Assembly (NCBI RefSeq): GCF_002849595.1
Contig: NZ_NRQR01000012.1
Location: forward strand, 62,001-126,000
Source of the DNA: Luteimonas rhizosphaerae
GTDB lineage: Bacteria; Pseudomonadota; Gammaproteobacteria; Xanthomonadales; Xanthomonadaceae
DNA: 64,000 nt
Reading direction: 5' to 3'
Below the pieces are notes generated by a model. That model saw only the letters and a program-made list of their open reading frames with translations. It was not told where the DNA came from and did no database searches. Made by a program: the position numbers and the translations under genes. Every line of letters starts with the position of its first letter. Position 1 is the stretch's first letter. Shown here piece after piece: positions 36,919 through 45,097 of the stretch.

Positions 36919-37695
36919 ATGAGCGCACCCGATCCGACCCCCCGCCGTGGCCGCGGCATCTATCTGCTGCCGAACCTCTTCACGACCGCGGGACTGTTCG
37001 CGGGTTTCTTCGCGATCATCGCCGCCTCGCAGGGCCGGTTCACCGCGGCGTGCATCGCGATTTTCGTCGCCGGCATCCTCGACGGCATCGACGGCCGCGT
37101 CGCGCGGCTGACCAATACCCAGAGCGAATTCGGCGTGCAGTACGACTCGCTGGCCGACCTCATCAGTTTCGGCATGGCGCCGGCGCTGGTGATGTATCAC
37201 TGGGCGCTGCTGTCGCTGCGGCTCGACGGCACGACCCTCGGCAAGATCGGCTGGCTCGGTGCGTTTCTCTATGCCGCGTGCGCGGCGCTGCGGCTGGCGC
37301 GCTTCAACAGCCAGGTCGCGACGGTCGACAAGCGTTATTTCATCGGTCTCGCGAGTCCGGCCGCGGCCGGCGTGATGGCGAGTTTCGTCTGGACCTGCCA
37401 CGAACTCGGTTTCGTTGGCGAGGAACTGCGTTTCTTCGCGCTGGCGGTGACCGTGGTCTGCGGCCTGCTGATGGTCAGCCGGATCCGCTACAGCAGCTTC
37501 AAGGGCGGTGGCACCGGCCCGCGTTCCGATCGCGTGCCGTTCGTGGCGCTGGTCGTCGCGGTCGGCGTCCTGATCGCGCTGTGGATCGATCCGCCCAAGA
37601 CCCTGCTCGCCGCGGCGACGCTGTACGCGCTGTCGGGCCCGGGGCTGTGGCTGTACCGCCGTCGCCGTACGCCACCGGCCGAGCCGACCGCGTGA
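36919..37695 (+). CDS. pssA: CDP-diacylglycerol-serine O-phosphatidyltransferase
   Basis: Synthesises phosphatidylserine, the precursor of phosphatidylethanolamine. The 258-residue membrane protein carries the CDP-alcohol phosphotransferase signature: GILDGIDGRVARLTNTQSEF followed by GVQYDSLADLISFG supplies the DG-AR-G-D-D residues in order. It has about seven membrane helices. The start is ATG 36919. It overlaps the next small gene (GTGA at 37692-37695) and forms an operon with it and rimI. Confidence 0.92.
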   Translation: MSAPDPTPRRGRGIYLLPNLFTTAGLFAGFFAIIAASQGRFTAACIAIFVAGILDGIDGRVARLTNTQSEFGVQYDSLADLISFGMAPALVMYHWALLSLRLDGTTLGKIGWLGAFLYAACAALRLARFNSQVATVDKRYFIGLASPAAAGVMASFVWTCHELGFVGEELRFFALAVTVVCGLLMVSRIRYSSFKGGGTGPRSDRVPFVALVVAVGVLIALWIDPPKTLLAAATLYALSGPGLWLYRRRRTPPAEPTA

Positions 37696-37967
37696 GCTGG
37701 GACGGCCTGCAGTGCGCGGTGCTGGATGCGCTCGGGCACACGCGCTACACCGTGCAGTCGGGCGCGCCCGACGCGCCCCCGTTGCCGGACGATCCGCTGC
37801 TCGATGCGCTGCTGCAGGCGGCGGGCCGCGACCGCGCGGCCGACGATGCCGGTGCTGTCTACCGCAGCGTCGGTTCCCTCGCGGCGCTGCGGCAGGCGCC
37901 GGCCAAGCGCGCGCTGTGGCCCACGCTGCGGCGTCTGCGCGCCGCACGGGGACGCGCCCCGCAATGA
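37692..37967 (+). CDS. Small protein resembling DNA polymerase III psi subunit
   Basis: 91 residues from GTG 37692, overlapping pssA and rimI by four bases each. The N-terminal ALGHTRYTVQSGAP aligns with the chi-binding region of E. coli HolD (QLGITQWSLRRPG). DDPLLDALLQA matches the HolD segment TDPLVSDVLRAL, and the C-terminal SLAALRQAPAKRALWPTLRR matches HolD ALTDLRANPTARAALWQQI. In E. coli holD lies directly before rimI, as here. It is shorter than E. coli psi (137 residues), the middle loop being absent. The identification is mine, from remembered sequence plus gene order. Confidence 0.55.
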   Translation: MSWDGLQCAVLDALGHTRYTVQSGAPDAPPLPDDPLLDALLQAAGRDRAADDAGAVYRSVGSLAALRQAPAKRALWPTLRRLRAARGRAPQ

Positions 37968-38458
37968 GCGCGCGCGCCAGCGGAACGCCGGCCGCCGCAT
38001 CGGCGCTGCGGCCGATGCGTGTCGACGATCTCGACCTCATCATGCCGATCGAGCGGCGCGCGTATCCGTTCCCGTGGACGGTCGGCATCTTCCACGACTG
38101 CCTGGCGGCGGGCTATCCCGCGTGGGTGCTGCACGACGCCGACGGCATCCTCGGGTACGGCGTGCTGAGCATCGCCGCCGGCGAAGCGCACGTGCTCAAC
38201 GTCTGCATCGATCCCGAGGCCCAGGGGCGCGGCCACGGCCGGTTGCTGTTCCGCGCGCTGGTCGACATCGCCCGGCGCCACCAGGCCCAGCGCGTGTTCC
38301 TCGAAGTGCGACCGTCGAACCCGCATGCGATCGCGCTGTACCACGACGAAGGGTTCAACGAGATCGGCCGGCGCCCGCGTTACTACCCGGCGCACAACGG
38401 CCGCGAGGACGCGATCGTCATGGCGCGGGAACTGTTCGAAGGCCCCTGGACAGCCTAG
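37964..38458 (+). CDS. rimI: Ribosomal protein bS18-alanine N-acetyltransferase
   Basis: A GNAT acetyltransferase of 164 residues: LRPMRVDDLDLIMPIERRAY, FPWTVGIFHDCL, HVLNVCIDPEAQGRGHGRLL (acetyl-CoA loop Q-x-x-G-x-G/A), FLEVRPSNPHAIALYHDEGF and RRPRYYPAHNGREDAIVMAR. The EVRPSN-AIALY and RYYP-EDA patterns are specific to RimI. The start ATG 37964 overlaps the preceding small gene. Confidence 0.9.
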   Translation: MSARASGTPAAASALRPMRVDDLDLIMPIERRAYPFPWTVGIFHDCLAAGYPAWVLHDADGILGYGVLSIAAGEAHVLNVCIDPEAQGRGHGRLLFRALVDIARRHQAQRVFLEVRPSNPHAIALYHDEGFNEIGRRPRYYPAHNGREDAIVMARELFEGPWTA

Positions 38459-38558
38459 GCGCGCCTGCGCCCGGTCCCGTGTCGCGGCGCATGCGTCCGC
38501 GGCCGCGCCTACACTGTGCGGTGCGCCAAGCGCCTCTTTTCCGCACGACAGGACTGAC

Positions 38559-39347
38559 ATGAGCGACCCCCGCCTCGATTCCGAAAAACGCATCGCGCTG
38601 CTGATCGATGCCGACAACGCGCCCGCCGCGAAGATCGACGTGATCCTCGCCGAGGTCGCCCGCCACGGCGTCGCCAACGTGCGCCGCGCCTACGGCAACT
38701 GGAAGAGCCAGCACCTGTCGGGCTGGGAGAAGGTGCTGCACGAATACGCGATCCGGCCGATCCAGCAGTTCGCCTACAGCACCGGCAAGAACGCGTCCGA
38801 CATGGCGATGGTCATCGACGCGATGGACCTGATGTACGCGCGCAACCTCGACGGTTTCGCGATCGTGTCCAGCGATGCCGATTTCACGCCGCTGGTCATG
38901 CGCCTGCGCAACGACGGCTACAGCGTCTACGGCTTCGGCCAGGAAAAGACGCCGACGCCCTTCGTCAAGGCGTGCTCGACGTTCCTGTATCTGGAGAAAC
39001 TCGGCGCATCGGTCGACGACGACAGCGGCGGCGCGATCAAGCCCAAGACCGCCGCGCAGCTGCAGGCCGATCGCGAGCTGGTGCAGCTGCTGCGCAGCGC
39101 GGTGTCGTCGGGCGCCGACGATGCCGGCTGGTCGCATCTGGGCACGGTCGGCAGCCACGTGCGCAACCAGGGCTCGTTCGACGCGCGCAACTACGGCTAC
39201 CGCAACCTCAGCGCCCTGATCGAGGCGATCGATCTGTTCGAGGTGCGACGCGCCGGCCAGGCGGTGGAAATCCGCGAGGCGCCGAAGGCCGCGGCGACGT
39301 CCGCGTCGCGATCGCGCGGGCGCAGGACGAAGAAGGCGACCGACTGA
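38559..39347 (+). CDS. NYN domain ribonuclease-like protein with C-terminal LOTUS domain
   Basis: 262 residues. The N-terminal NYN (PIN-like) domain shows RIALLIDADNAPAAKIDVIL, KNASDMAMVIDAMDLMY and FAIVSSDADFTPLVMRLRND with the conserved acidic residues. The C-terminal OST-HTH/LOTUS domain spans about residues 165-235 (LVQLLRSAVSSGADDAGWSH, then YGYRNLSALIEAIDLFEVRR), followed by a basic tail. The start is ATG 38559. LabA/DUF88-type proteins are thought to be RNA-cleaving or RNA-binding; targets unknown. Confidence 0.85.
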   Translation: MSDPRLDSEKRIALLIDADNAPAAKIDVILAEVARHGVANVRRAYGNWKSQHLSGWEKVLHEYAIRPIQQFAYSTGKNASDMAMVIDAMDLMYARNLDGFAIVSSDADFTPLVMRLRNDGYSVYGFGQEKTPTPFVKACSTFLYLEKLGASVDDDSGGAIKPKTAAQLQADRELVQLLRSAVSSGADDAGWSHLGTVGSHVRNQGSFDARNYGYRNLSALIEAIDLFEVRRAGQAVEIREAPKAAATSASRSRGRRTKKATD

Positions 39348-39398
39348 ACGTCAAGTGCCATCGAGCCCGCTGCGCATGAGTCGGAGCTCAGGTTCCGA

Positions 39399-39420
39399 TA
39401 GGAGCGCCCTCGCGCGCGAT
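39399..39420. repeat. REP-like element, copy 1
   Basis: TAGGAGCGC-(CCTCG)-CGCGCGAT, between the NYN gene and the convergent priA. It differs by one base from the copy at 57667-57688. It is a short GC palindromic repeat of a type common in intergenic DNA of this family. Confidence 0.7.
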
Positions 39421-39485
39421 TGCCTCGCTTGATGGGACGCAGGTCTGGCGGCGTCGCGCCTGCATGCCGCAGCACGAGGCGTGCC

Positions 39486-41684
39486 TCAGTACAGATCCAC
39501 CGGATCGACATCCAGCGACCAGCGCGTCTTGCGCGCGGTCGGCAGGGCGTGGATGTCGACCAGCGCGGCGTCGAGCACGCCGTGCAGGTCGCGACGCTGC
39601 GCGGCCGTCAGCAGCAGTTGCGCGCGGTAGAGGCCGGCGCGGCGCGGCATCGGCGCGGCGACCGGGCCGTCGATCCACACGGCGGGCTGCGCGGGATCGC
39701 CCGTGCGCGCGCGAATATGCGGCGCCAACGCCTGGCGCACCGCGTGCAGGAATGTCATCGGCGGCTCGGCGTGCGTGGACTCGGCGCGCAACAGGGCCAG
39801 CGGCGCGAACGGCGGGAACCCGGCGGCCTCGCGTTGCTGCAGTTCCTCACCGGCGAAGGCGTGGTAACCGCCCTGGATCAGCGTCTGCAGCAGCGGGTGC
39901 TCGGGATGATGGGTCTGCAACAGCACCAGACCCGCCTTGTCGGCGCGACCGGCGCGGCCGGCGACCTGGATCAGCAGTTGCGCGAGTTTCTCACTGGCAC
40001 GGAAATCCGCCGAGAACAGGCCCTCGTCGATGCCGACGACGGCGACCATCAGGATGCCGGGCCGGGTGCCGAGATCGTCGAAGATCTTCGCCAGCGCGTC
40101 CTTGCCGCGGGTGCTGCCGCGATCGATGCGCAGCACCGGTACGTCCGTGAAGCGTGCAGCGAGCAGTTCCTCGATGCGTTCGGTGCCGACGCCCTGCGGC
40201 TGCAGGCCCAGACTGGCGCAGTCGGGGCAGGACAGTGGCGCGCTCGCGCGGTGGCCGCAATGGTGGCACTGCAGGCGGCGCCCGCTGGCGTGCACGGTCA
40301 TCGGCCGCGCATGCTCGGGCGTGCTGCAGCGCGGACAGTGCGCGCTCCAGCCGCAGTCGTGGCACAGCAGGACCGGCGCGTAGCCGCGGCGGTTCTTGAA
40401 CACCAGTACCTGGCCGCCGGCCGCGAGCGCGCCGGCGATCGCCGTCAGCAGGTCCGGCGACAGGCCGGCCTCGAGCGGCCGCTTGCGCACGTCGAGCACG
40501 CGCACGACCGGGGGCCGCGCCGCGCCGGCCCGATGCGACAGCCGCAGGTGCCGGTAGCGGCCCGCGACCGCGTTCTGCAGCGATTCCAGCGACGGCGTCG
40601 CGCTGCCTAGCAGCACCGGCACGTCCAGCGCCTTGCCGCGCACCAGGGCGAAATCGCGGGCGTGGTAGCGGATGCCGTCCTGCTGCTTGTAGCTGCCGTC
40701 GTGCTCTTCGTCGATGACGATCAGGCCGGCGTCGGGGAGCGGGACGAAGATCGCCGAGCGCGTGCCGACGACCACCCGCGCCTCGCCGCGCAGCGCAGCG
40801 GCCCAGACGCGCGCGCGTTCGGCATCGTTGAGGCCCGAGTGCAGGGCGTGCACGGGCACGCCGAGGCGCGCGCGGAAGCGCGCCAGTGTCTGCGGCGTGA
40901 GGCCGATCTCGGGCACCAGCACCAGGGCCTGGCGACCGCGCGCGAGGCAATCGGCGATCGCCTGCAGGTAGACCTCGGTCTTGCCGCTGCCGGTCACGCC
41001 GTCGAGCAGGAGCGCGGCGAAGCCGCTGCAGGCGCGCACCGCATCGGCCGCCGCGCGCTGTTCGTCGTGCAGGGCGGGGCCTGCCTGCGGCACCGGGACC
41101 AGTTGCGAGGCGGGGATCGCGATCCGTTCGACCAGGGCACGCGCCGCCAGGGTGCGCGCCGCGCTGCGCCAGCCGGCGAGCAGGGGATCGAGCGCCTCCT
41201 CGTCGCGCGGCGCGGCCTGCAGCAGCTCGGCGAACCGGCGTGGGCGGCCGCCGGCCTTGAGCCCGGGCAGCGCGGTCGAGCCGGCTTCGGTCAGCCGCCA
41301 CGCCCAGGCATGGGTCTCCGGCAGCGCGTCGCCGCGCCGCAGGCTGGCAGGGAGCGCGGTCGCCAGCACTTCGCCGAGCGGCGCATGGGTATAGCGCGCC
41401 AGCCAGCGCAGGGAGTCGGCCAGCTCGCCGCGCAGCAGGGCGGCGTCGTCGAGCCAGGCCAGCGCCGCGCGCAATGCCGGCGCATCGGGGCCCTGCAGCG
41501 CGACACCGGGCGGCTCGACCGCGGCGACGACTCCCACCAGCTCCCGCGGCCCGAACGGCACGCGCACGCGGCGGCCGACATCGGCCGCAGAGGGGACATC
41601 GCCCGCCGTCGGGGCGCGGTAATCGAACAGGCGCGGCAGCGGCACCGGCAGCGCGACGCGGAGGATGCGATCGGGGATGGACAC
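39486..41684 (-). CDS. priA: Primosomal protein N' (replication restart helicase)
   Basis: 732 residues. After the N-terminal DNA-binding part (PLPRLFDYRAP, RVRVPFGPRELVGVV), the helicase core has Walker A LLDGVTGSGKTEVYLQAIAD, DEAH-type IDEEHDGSYKQQDGIRYHAR and GSATPSLES. A zinc-binding insertion with CxxC pairs (LCHDCGWSAHCPRC, LQCHHCGHRASAPLSCPDC) follows, then GTERIEELL and VAGRAGRADKAGLVLLQT. PriA restarts collapsed replication forks. ATG 41684 opens onto a region with DnaA-box-like sites. Confidence 0.95.
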   Translation of the reverse strand: MSIPDRILRVALPVPLPRLFDYRAPTAGDVPSAADVGRRVRVPFGPRELVGVVAAVEPPGVALQGPDAPALRAALAWLDDAALLRGELADSLRWLARYTHAPLGEVLATALPASLRRGDALPETHAWAWRLTEAGSTALPGLKAGGRPRRFAELLQAAPRDEEALDPLLAGWRSAARTLAARALVERIAIPASQLVPVPQAGPALHDEQRAAADAVRACSGFAALLLDGVTGSGKTEVYLQAIADCLARGRQALVLVPEIGLTPQTLARFRARLGVPVHALHSGLNDAERARVWAAALRGEARVVVGTRSAIFVPLPDAGLIVIDEEHDGSYKQQDGIRYHARDFALVRGKALDVPVLLGSATPSLESLQNAVAGRYRHLRLSHRAGAARPPVVRVLDVRKRPLEAGLSPDLLTAIAGALAAGGQVLVFKNRRGYAPVLLCHDCGWSAHCPRCSTPEHARPMTVHASGRRLQCHHCGHRASAPLSCPDCASLGLQPQGVGTERIEELLAARFTDVPVLRIDRGSTRGKDALAKIFDDLGTRPGILMVAVVGIDEGLFSADFRASEKLAQLLIQVAGRAGRADKAGLVLLQTHHPEHPLLQTLIQGGYHAFAGEELQQREAAGFPPFAPLALLRAESTHAEPPMTFLHAVRQALAPHIRARTGDPAQPAVWIDGPVAAPMPRRAGLYRAQLLLTAAQRRDLHGVLDAALVDIHALPTARKTRWSLDVDPVDLY

Positions 41685-41800
41685 CCCCGGATTCTAGCGA
41701 CTGGGGCCGGCGTCGCGGCACGCGTGGCAGCTTGCAGGCCTTACCTGTCGGGCTCCGCATGTATCGGCCGCAAGTGCCGGATGCGAAAGGAGGTTTGTGC

Positions 41801-41823
41801 TTATCCACACGACCTGTGGATAA
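41801..41823. promoter_or_regulatory. Inverted pair of perfect DnaA boxes
   Basis: TTATCCACA at 41801-41809 and its exact complement TGTGGATAA at 41815-41823, separated by five bases. Both match the high-affinity DnaA box consensus. They lie 117 bases upstream of the priA start, so they may regulate priA, titrate DnaA or form part of an origin-like element. Confidence 0.7.
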
Positions 41824-41989
41824 GCCTGTGCATGAACGCCTGCGCGAGGATCGAAGTGCCGGATTGCAGGCCCTCGCCGATGGTTTGGACAAAAAAGTGC
41901 CAAACGGAATATCCTTATTTCTATCAACAGGTTATCCGTGAAACATGATTGTCATGCGGCGGCGCAAGGCTTGGACTTTCAGCGAAATG

Positions 41990-42008
41990 ACAGGGTTGTG
42001 AACCCTGT
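41990..42008. repeat. Perfect 8-bp inverted repeat
   Basis: ACAGGGTT (41990-41997) and AACCCTGT (42001-42008) around a three-base centre GTG. The sequence after it reads GCACAACG. It is about 110 bases upstream of the sigma-like gene at 42119 and could be an operator. Confidence 0.5.
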
Positions 42009-42118
42009 GCACAACGTTTCCCCTAGAAAACAGCTGTGGAACGTCATCGGTCCGGTCTGTCAAGGCGCGGATGCGACCGCGGTCTCGTTATGATTCCCCG
42101 TCCGCACCGCAGTTCCCG

Positions 42119-43117
42119 ATGACCACAGCCACCCCGTCGCCCCCGCCCGGCCTGTCCTCCGCCGTCACCGCCTTCCTGCGCGGCGTGGAGCGGCGCGCGG
42201 CGTTGTTCGCGCAGTGGCAGTGCGGCGACATCGAGACCGGCGATGCCGCGCTGGCCAACGCGATGGCCGATTTCACCGGACTCGCGGCGACCGCCGTCTT
42301 CACCGAATGGCCGCGGCGTTTCTGGGGGCTGCTGCTGGCCGCGCCGGCGCTGCGCGCCCCGGCGCCGCTGGCCGGCGACGGCCTGCCTGCGCTCGAGGGC
42401 CTCAGCGGCGGCCCGCGGGTCACGGTGCTGCTGCGTCTGGTCGCGGGCCTGACCGAACACGACGCGGCGACGGTGCTCGGTGTGTCACGTGCGACCTATC
42501 GCCTGGGCCTGCAGCGCGCACTGCCGCACCAGGGCGACGGCGCCCCCGATGCCGCCGCGTGGCGGGCGCTGGCCGACACGGTGCAGGGCGCGATCCGCGC
42601 GCTGCCGCCGGACCGGCTGACCCGGCTGGCGGCGATGCGCGAGGCCGCGTTGCACGGCGCGGTTCCGGAGTTGCGGCGGTTCCCGATCGCACGCCCGCAG
42701 GCGGACACGCCCGATGTGTCGACGACCGACATCGCCCCGCCCGTCGACGCGCCGCGTCCGCGCTGGGTGTTGCCGGCCGTGGCCGCCGTCGCCGTCGCGA
42801 CGGCGCTGGCGCTCGCGGCGACCTGGTGGTGGCCCTGGAGCGCGGCGCAGCGCGGCGACGACGACATCATCCGGGTCGAACCGCTGGGCGAGGCCGCCGA
42901 GCCGCAGGCGCGTTTCGACGACGCGCTATCCCTGTTGACCGAGCGCGACCTGGAACTGCTGCTCGAACCCGATACCGCTGCCTGGCGCACCGACCCGGCC
43001 TTCCATGCATGGCTGGCCGTGCATCTGGACGTGCCCGTGGTCGTCGAGGACGTCGACACGGCCGCGCCGCCGCCGACCGACACCGCCGAACTGGAGACCA
43101 CCGATGCCGGCCTCTGA
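42119..43117 (+). CDS. Membrane-anchored protein with sigma-region-4-like helix-turn-helix
   Basis: 332 residues, family not recognised with certainty. Residues about 95-140 (LLRLVAGLTEHDAATVLGVS, RATYRLGLQRAL) look like the region 4 helix-turn-helix of ECF sigma factors. A single membrane helix follows (about 217-240, WVLPAVAAVAVATALALAAT) and then an acidic C-terminal part with LSLLTERDLELLLEPDTAAW. No region 2 is evident. The start is ATG 42119. It overlaps the DUF3106 gene by 14 bases, as expected for a functional pair. Sigma-like control from the membrane is inference. Confidence 0.6.
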   Translation: MTTATPSPPPGLSSAVTAFLRGVERRAALFAQWQCGDIETGDAALANAMADFTGLAATAVFTEWPRRFWGLLLAAPALRAPAPLAGDGLPALEGLSGGPRVTVLLRLVAGLTEHDAATVLGVSRATYRLGLQRALPHQGDGAPDAAAWRALADTVQGAIRALPPDRLTRLAAMREAALHGAVPELRRFPIARPQADTPDVSTTDIAPPVDAPRPRWVLPAVAAVAVATALALAATWWWPWSAAQRGDDDIIRVEPLGEAAEPQARFDDALSLLTERDLELLLEPDTAAWRTDPAFHAWLAVHLDVPVVVEDVDTAAPPPTDTAELETTDAGL

Positions 43118-43742
43118 CCTGCGGCGCCCGCGTCTCGCGCTCGCGGCCGTCGCGCTGCTCGCGTGCACCGGTGCGTTCGCGCTGCCGGCCACGATCGCCG
43201 GCTGGGACGCGCTGCCGGCGCCGGACCGGACGCGCCTGACCACGCGCGCCGCGCGGCTCGATGCGATGACGCCGGCGCAGCGCCAGGCGCTCGCGGCGCG
43301 CGTCGCCGAATGGCACGCGCTGCCCGATCCGGAACGTGCCCGCCGCCGCGAAGCCTGGCAGGCCGTGCAGGCCCTGCCGCATGCCGAGCGCATGCGCCTG
43401 CAGGCCGCGGAAGCGCGCTACGCGGCGCTGCCCGGGGACGAGCGCCTGGCGCTGCGCGCGCGTTTCGACGCACTCGATCTCGGCATGCAACGCGGCTGGT
43501 TGCTGGGGCCGACGCTCGGCGCCGCGTGGCCGGGCCTGCATGCGCTGTTCACGGCGATGCCGGCCGACCAGCACGACGACGCGGTGCTGGCGCTGCGGGC
43601 GATGTCGGCGCAGGCCCGCGACGATCTGGCGGTGCTCGCGCAGCGCACCCCGCCGCAGGAGCGCGAGGCATTGCGACGCGAGTGGCTCGCGGTCCCCGTG
43701 GACCAGCGCGACGCCTGGCTGCGCGACCGCGTGACGCCCTGA
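43104..43742 (+). CDS. DUF3106 domain-containing periplasmic protein
   Basis: 212 residues with a signal peptide (LALAAVALLACTGAFALPAT) and repeated Trp/Leu-Pro helical units typical of DUF3106: WDALPAPDRTRLTTRAARLD, MTPAQRQALAARVAEWHALP, REAWQAVQALPHAERMRLQA. The start ATG 43104 lies inside the end of the sigma-like gene. The function is unknown. It may be the sensor or partner of the membrane-anchored upstream protein, since the two are co-translated. Confidence 0.78.
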   Translation: MPASDLRRPRLALAAVALLACTGAFALPATIAGWDALPAPDRTRLTTRAARLDAMTPAQRQALAARVAEWHALPDPERARRREAWQAVQALPHAERMRLQAAEARYAALPGDERLALRARFDALDLGMQRGWLLGPTLGAAWPGLHALFTAMPADQHDDAVLALRAMSAQARDDLAVLAQRTPPQEREALRREWLAVPVDQRDAWLRDRVTP

Positions 43743-43749
43743 GCCGACG

Positions 43750-44910
43750 CTACAGCGCGTACAGCGCGTAGCCCGCCATCGGCACCGCGACGCTGAGGAA
43801 CAGCGCGAAGTAGAGCTGGCCGATCACCGCGAACTTCACCAGCGTCCACGGCCACGACTGGCCGTAGACCCGCTTCTGCATCACCAGCAGATACACCGGC
43901 ATCGCCCACAGCAGCAGCGCCTGCAGCCAGCCCAGGCCACGCGCGGCCCAGGCGGCGCGCGGGGTCAGCCACGGCGTGACGAGCGCGCAGACGAACACCA
44001 GCAGCAGGCCGAGCATCAGCGCCGCGTGGCTGTAGAGGCCGATGACCACGTGTTCGAGGTAGAGCCGCCGCTGGAACACGTAGAACAGTTTCAGCAGCAC
44101 CGCGAACAGCGGCATCAGGATGAACAGCGCCGTCGGCGCGACGCCGAGCAGCGCGGCGCTGAAGGCGCCGGGGTCGTTGCGCAGGCGCGCCAGGTTGCGT
44201 TCGATGCGCTCGCCGACGGGGCCACCGATGGTCGGCGGGTTCCGGCGTCCGGACGCCGCGTCGCCATCGGGTGCAGCGGTCGGGGTGGATCCCGCCTCCG
44301 CGGACGGGGTGGCCTCGGGCGTCGCCGTCCCGGCCGCGGCGGCCGCGATCTCGTCGCCCGGTGCCAGCGCCTCGATGCGCTGGCGCGCCTGGTCGCGGAC
44401 CAGGTCTTCTGCGGCGGCGAGCTGCGGCGTGGCGCCGGGAATGGCACCGGTAATGCGCCGCGCTTCGGCGATGTCGGCCAGCGCGGATTCGCGCAGCGCG
44501 ACGACCTCGGCGACCGTTTCCGCCTGGTCGAAATCCTCGCGGGTGTCGGTGGTCTGCACCACGCTGCCGGGATCGAAACCCAGCATCGCGTCCTGCACGA
44601 CGAACTTGGCGACGAAGAAGGTCAGCAGGGTCAGGATCACGAACAGCCGCATCGGCGCGACGTAGCGCACGCGGTGGCCGGCGAGATAGCGCTCGGCGAT
44701 GCGGCCCGGTACGAACAGGTCGCGCACGGTGCGGAAGATCCGCCCGTCCAGATGCCAGAAGGATTCGAACACTTCCTCCACCGCATGCCCGACGTGGCGC
44801 ACCGGACTGTGCGTGGACTGGCCGCAGCGGTGGCAGAAGTCGCCCTGCAGCGGCGTCTGGCAGTTCTCGCAGGTCGCGGCTGCGGCATCGGTGGCGGGCG
44901 CGTGGGACAT
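43750..44910 (-). CDS. DUF3667 domain-containing membrane protein
   Basis: 386 residues. It begins with a zinc ribbon CENCQTPLQGDFCHRCGQ (Cys14, 17, 26, 29), followed by FESFWHLDGRIFRTVRDLF and VPGRIAERYLAGHRVRYVAP, typical of DUF3667, then a membrane helix. A variable Ala/Thr/Pro-rich segment (about 110-205) precedes four C-terminal helices. The start is ATG 44910. It is a membrane protein of unknown function, convergent with the DUF3106 gene and divergent from the MATE transporter. Confidence 0.82.
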   Translation of the reverse strand: MSHAPATDAAAATCENCQTPLQGDFCHRCGQSTHSPVRHVGHAVEEVFESFWHLDGRIFRTVRDLFVPGRIAERYLAGHRVRYVAPMRLFVILTLLTFFVAKFVVQDAMLGFDPGSVVQTTDTREDFDQAETVAEVVALRESALADIAEARRITGAIPGATPQLAAAEDLVRDQARQRIEALAPGDEIAAAAAGTATPEATPSAEAGSTPTAAPDGDAASGRRNPPTIGGPVGERIERNLARLRNDPGAFSAALLGVAPTALFILMPLFAVLLKLFYVFQRRLYLEHVVIGLYSHAALMLGLLLVFVCALVTPWLTPRAAWAARGLGWLQALLLWAMPVYLLVMQKRVYGQSWPWTLVKFAVIGQLYFALFLSVAVPMAGYALYAL

Positions 44911-45097
44911 GCGGAGGCGGTTCCTGGGCAAGGTGGCGCGGGGCGAGGGCCGCGTGGCGGCCGCCGGAGGCGCGGGCCGATCCGGTGGATTCCCCCGGCC
45001 TGCGCATTCACGCTTAAAATACCGGTCCTGCGCGCCCCGGCGCCAGCGCACGCACCGGTCCGTACGCGCTGCCGAAGTCGCCCGATCCGCCTGTCCT

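Larger units (their letters stand above)
41685..42118. other. AT-richer intergenic region with DnaA boxes and palindromes
   Basis: 434 bases between the divergent priA and sigma-like genes, clearly richer in A and T than the surroundings (for example 41886-41940). It holds the paired DnaA boxes at 41801-41823, an inverted repeat GTTTGG...CCAAAC around a run of A (about 41883-41905), CATGA-TTG-TCATG at 41944-41956 and a perfect ACAGGGTT-GTG-AACCCTGT at 41990-42008. No convincing gene was seen. Confidence 0.6.

Noticed and set aside
41990..42008. dif-like chromosome dimer resolution site
   Set aside because: The perfect 8-bp inverted repeat has a three-base centre, unlike the six-base spacer and XerC/XerD arm sequences of dif.
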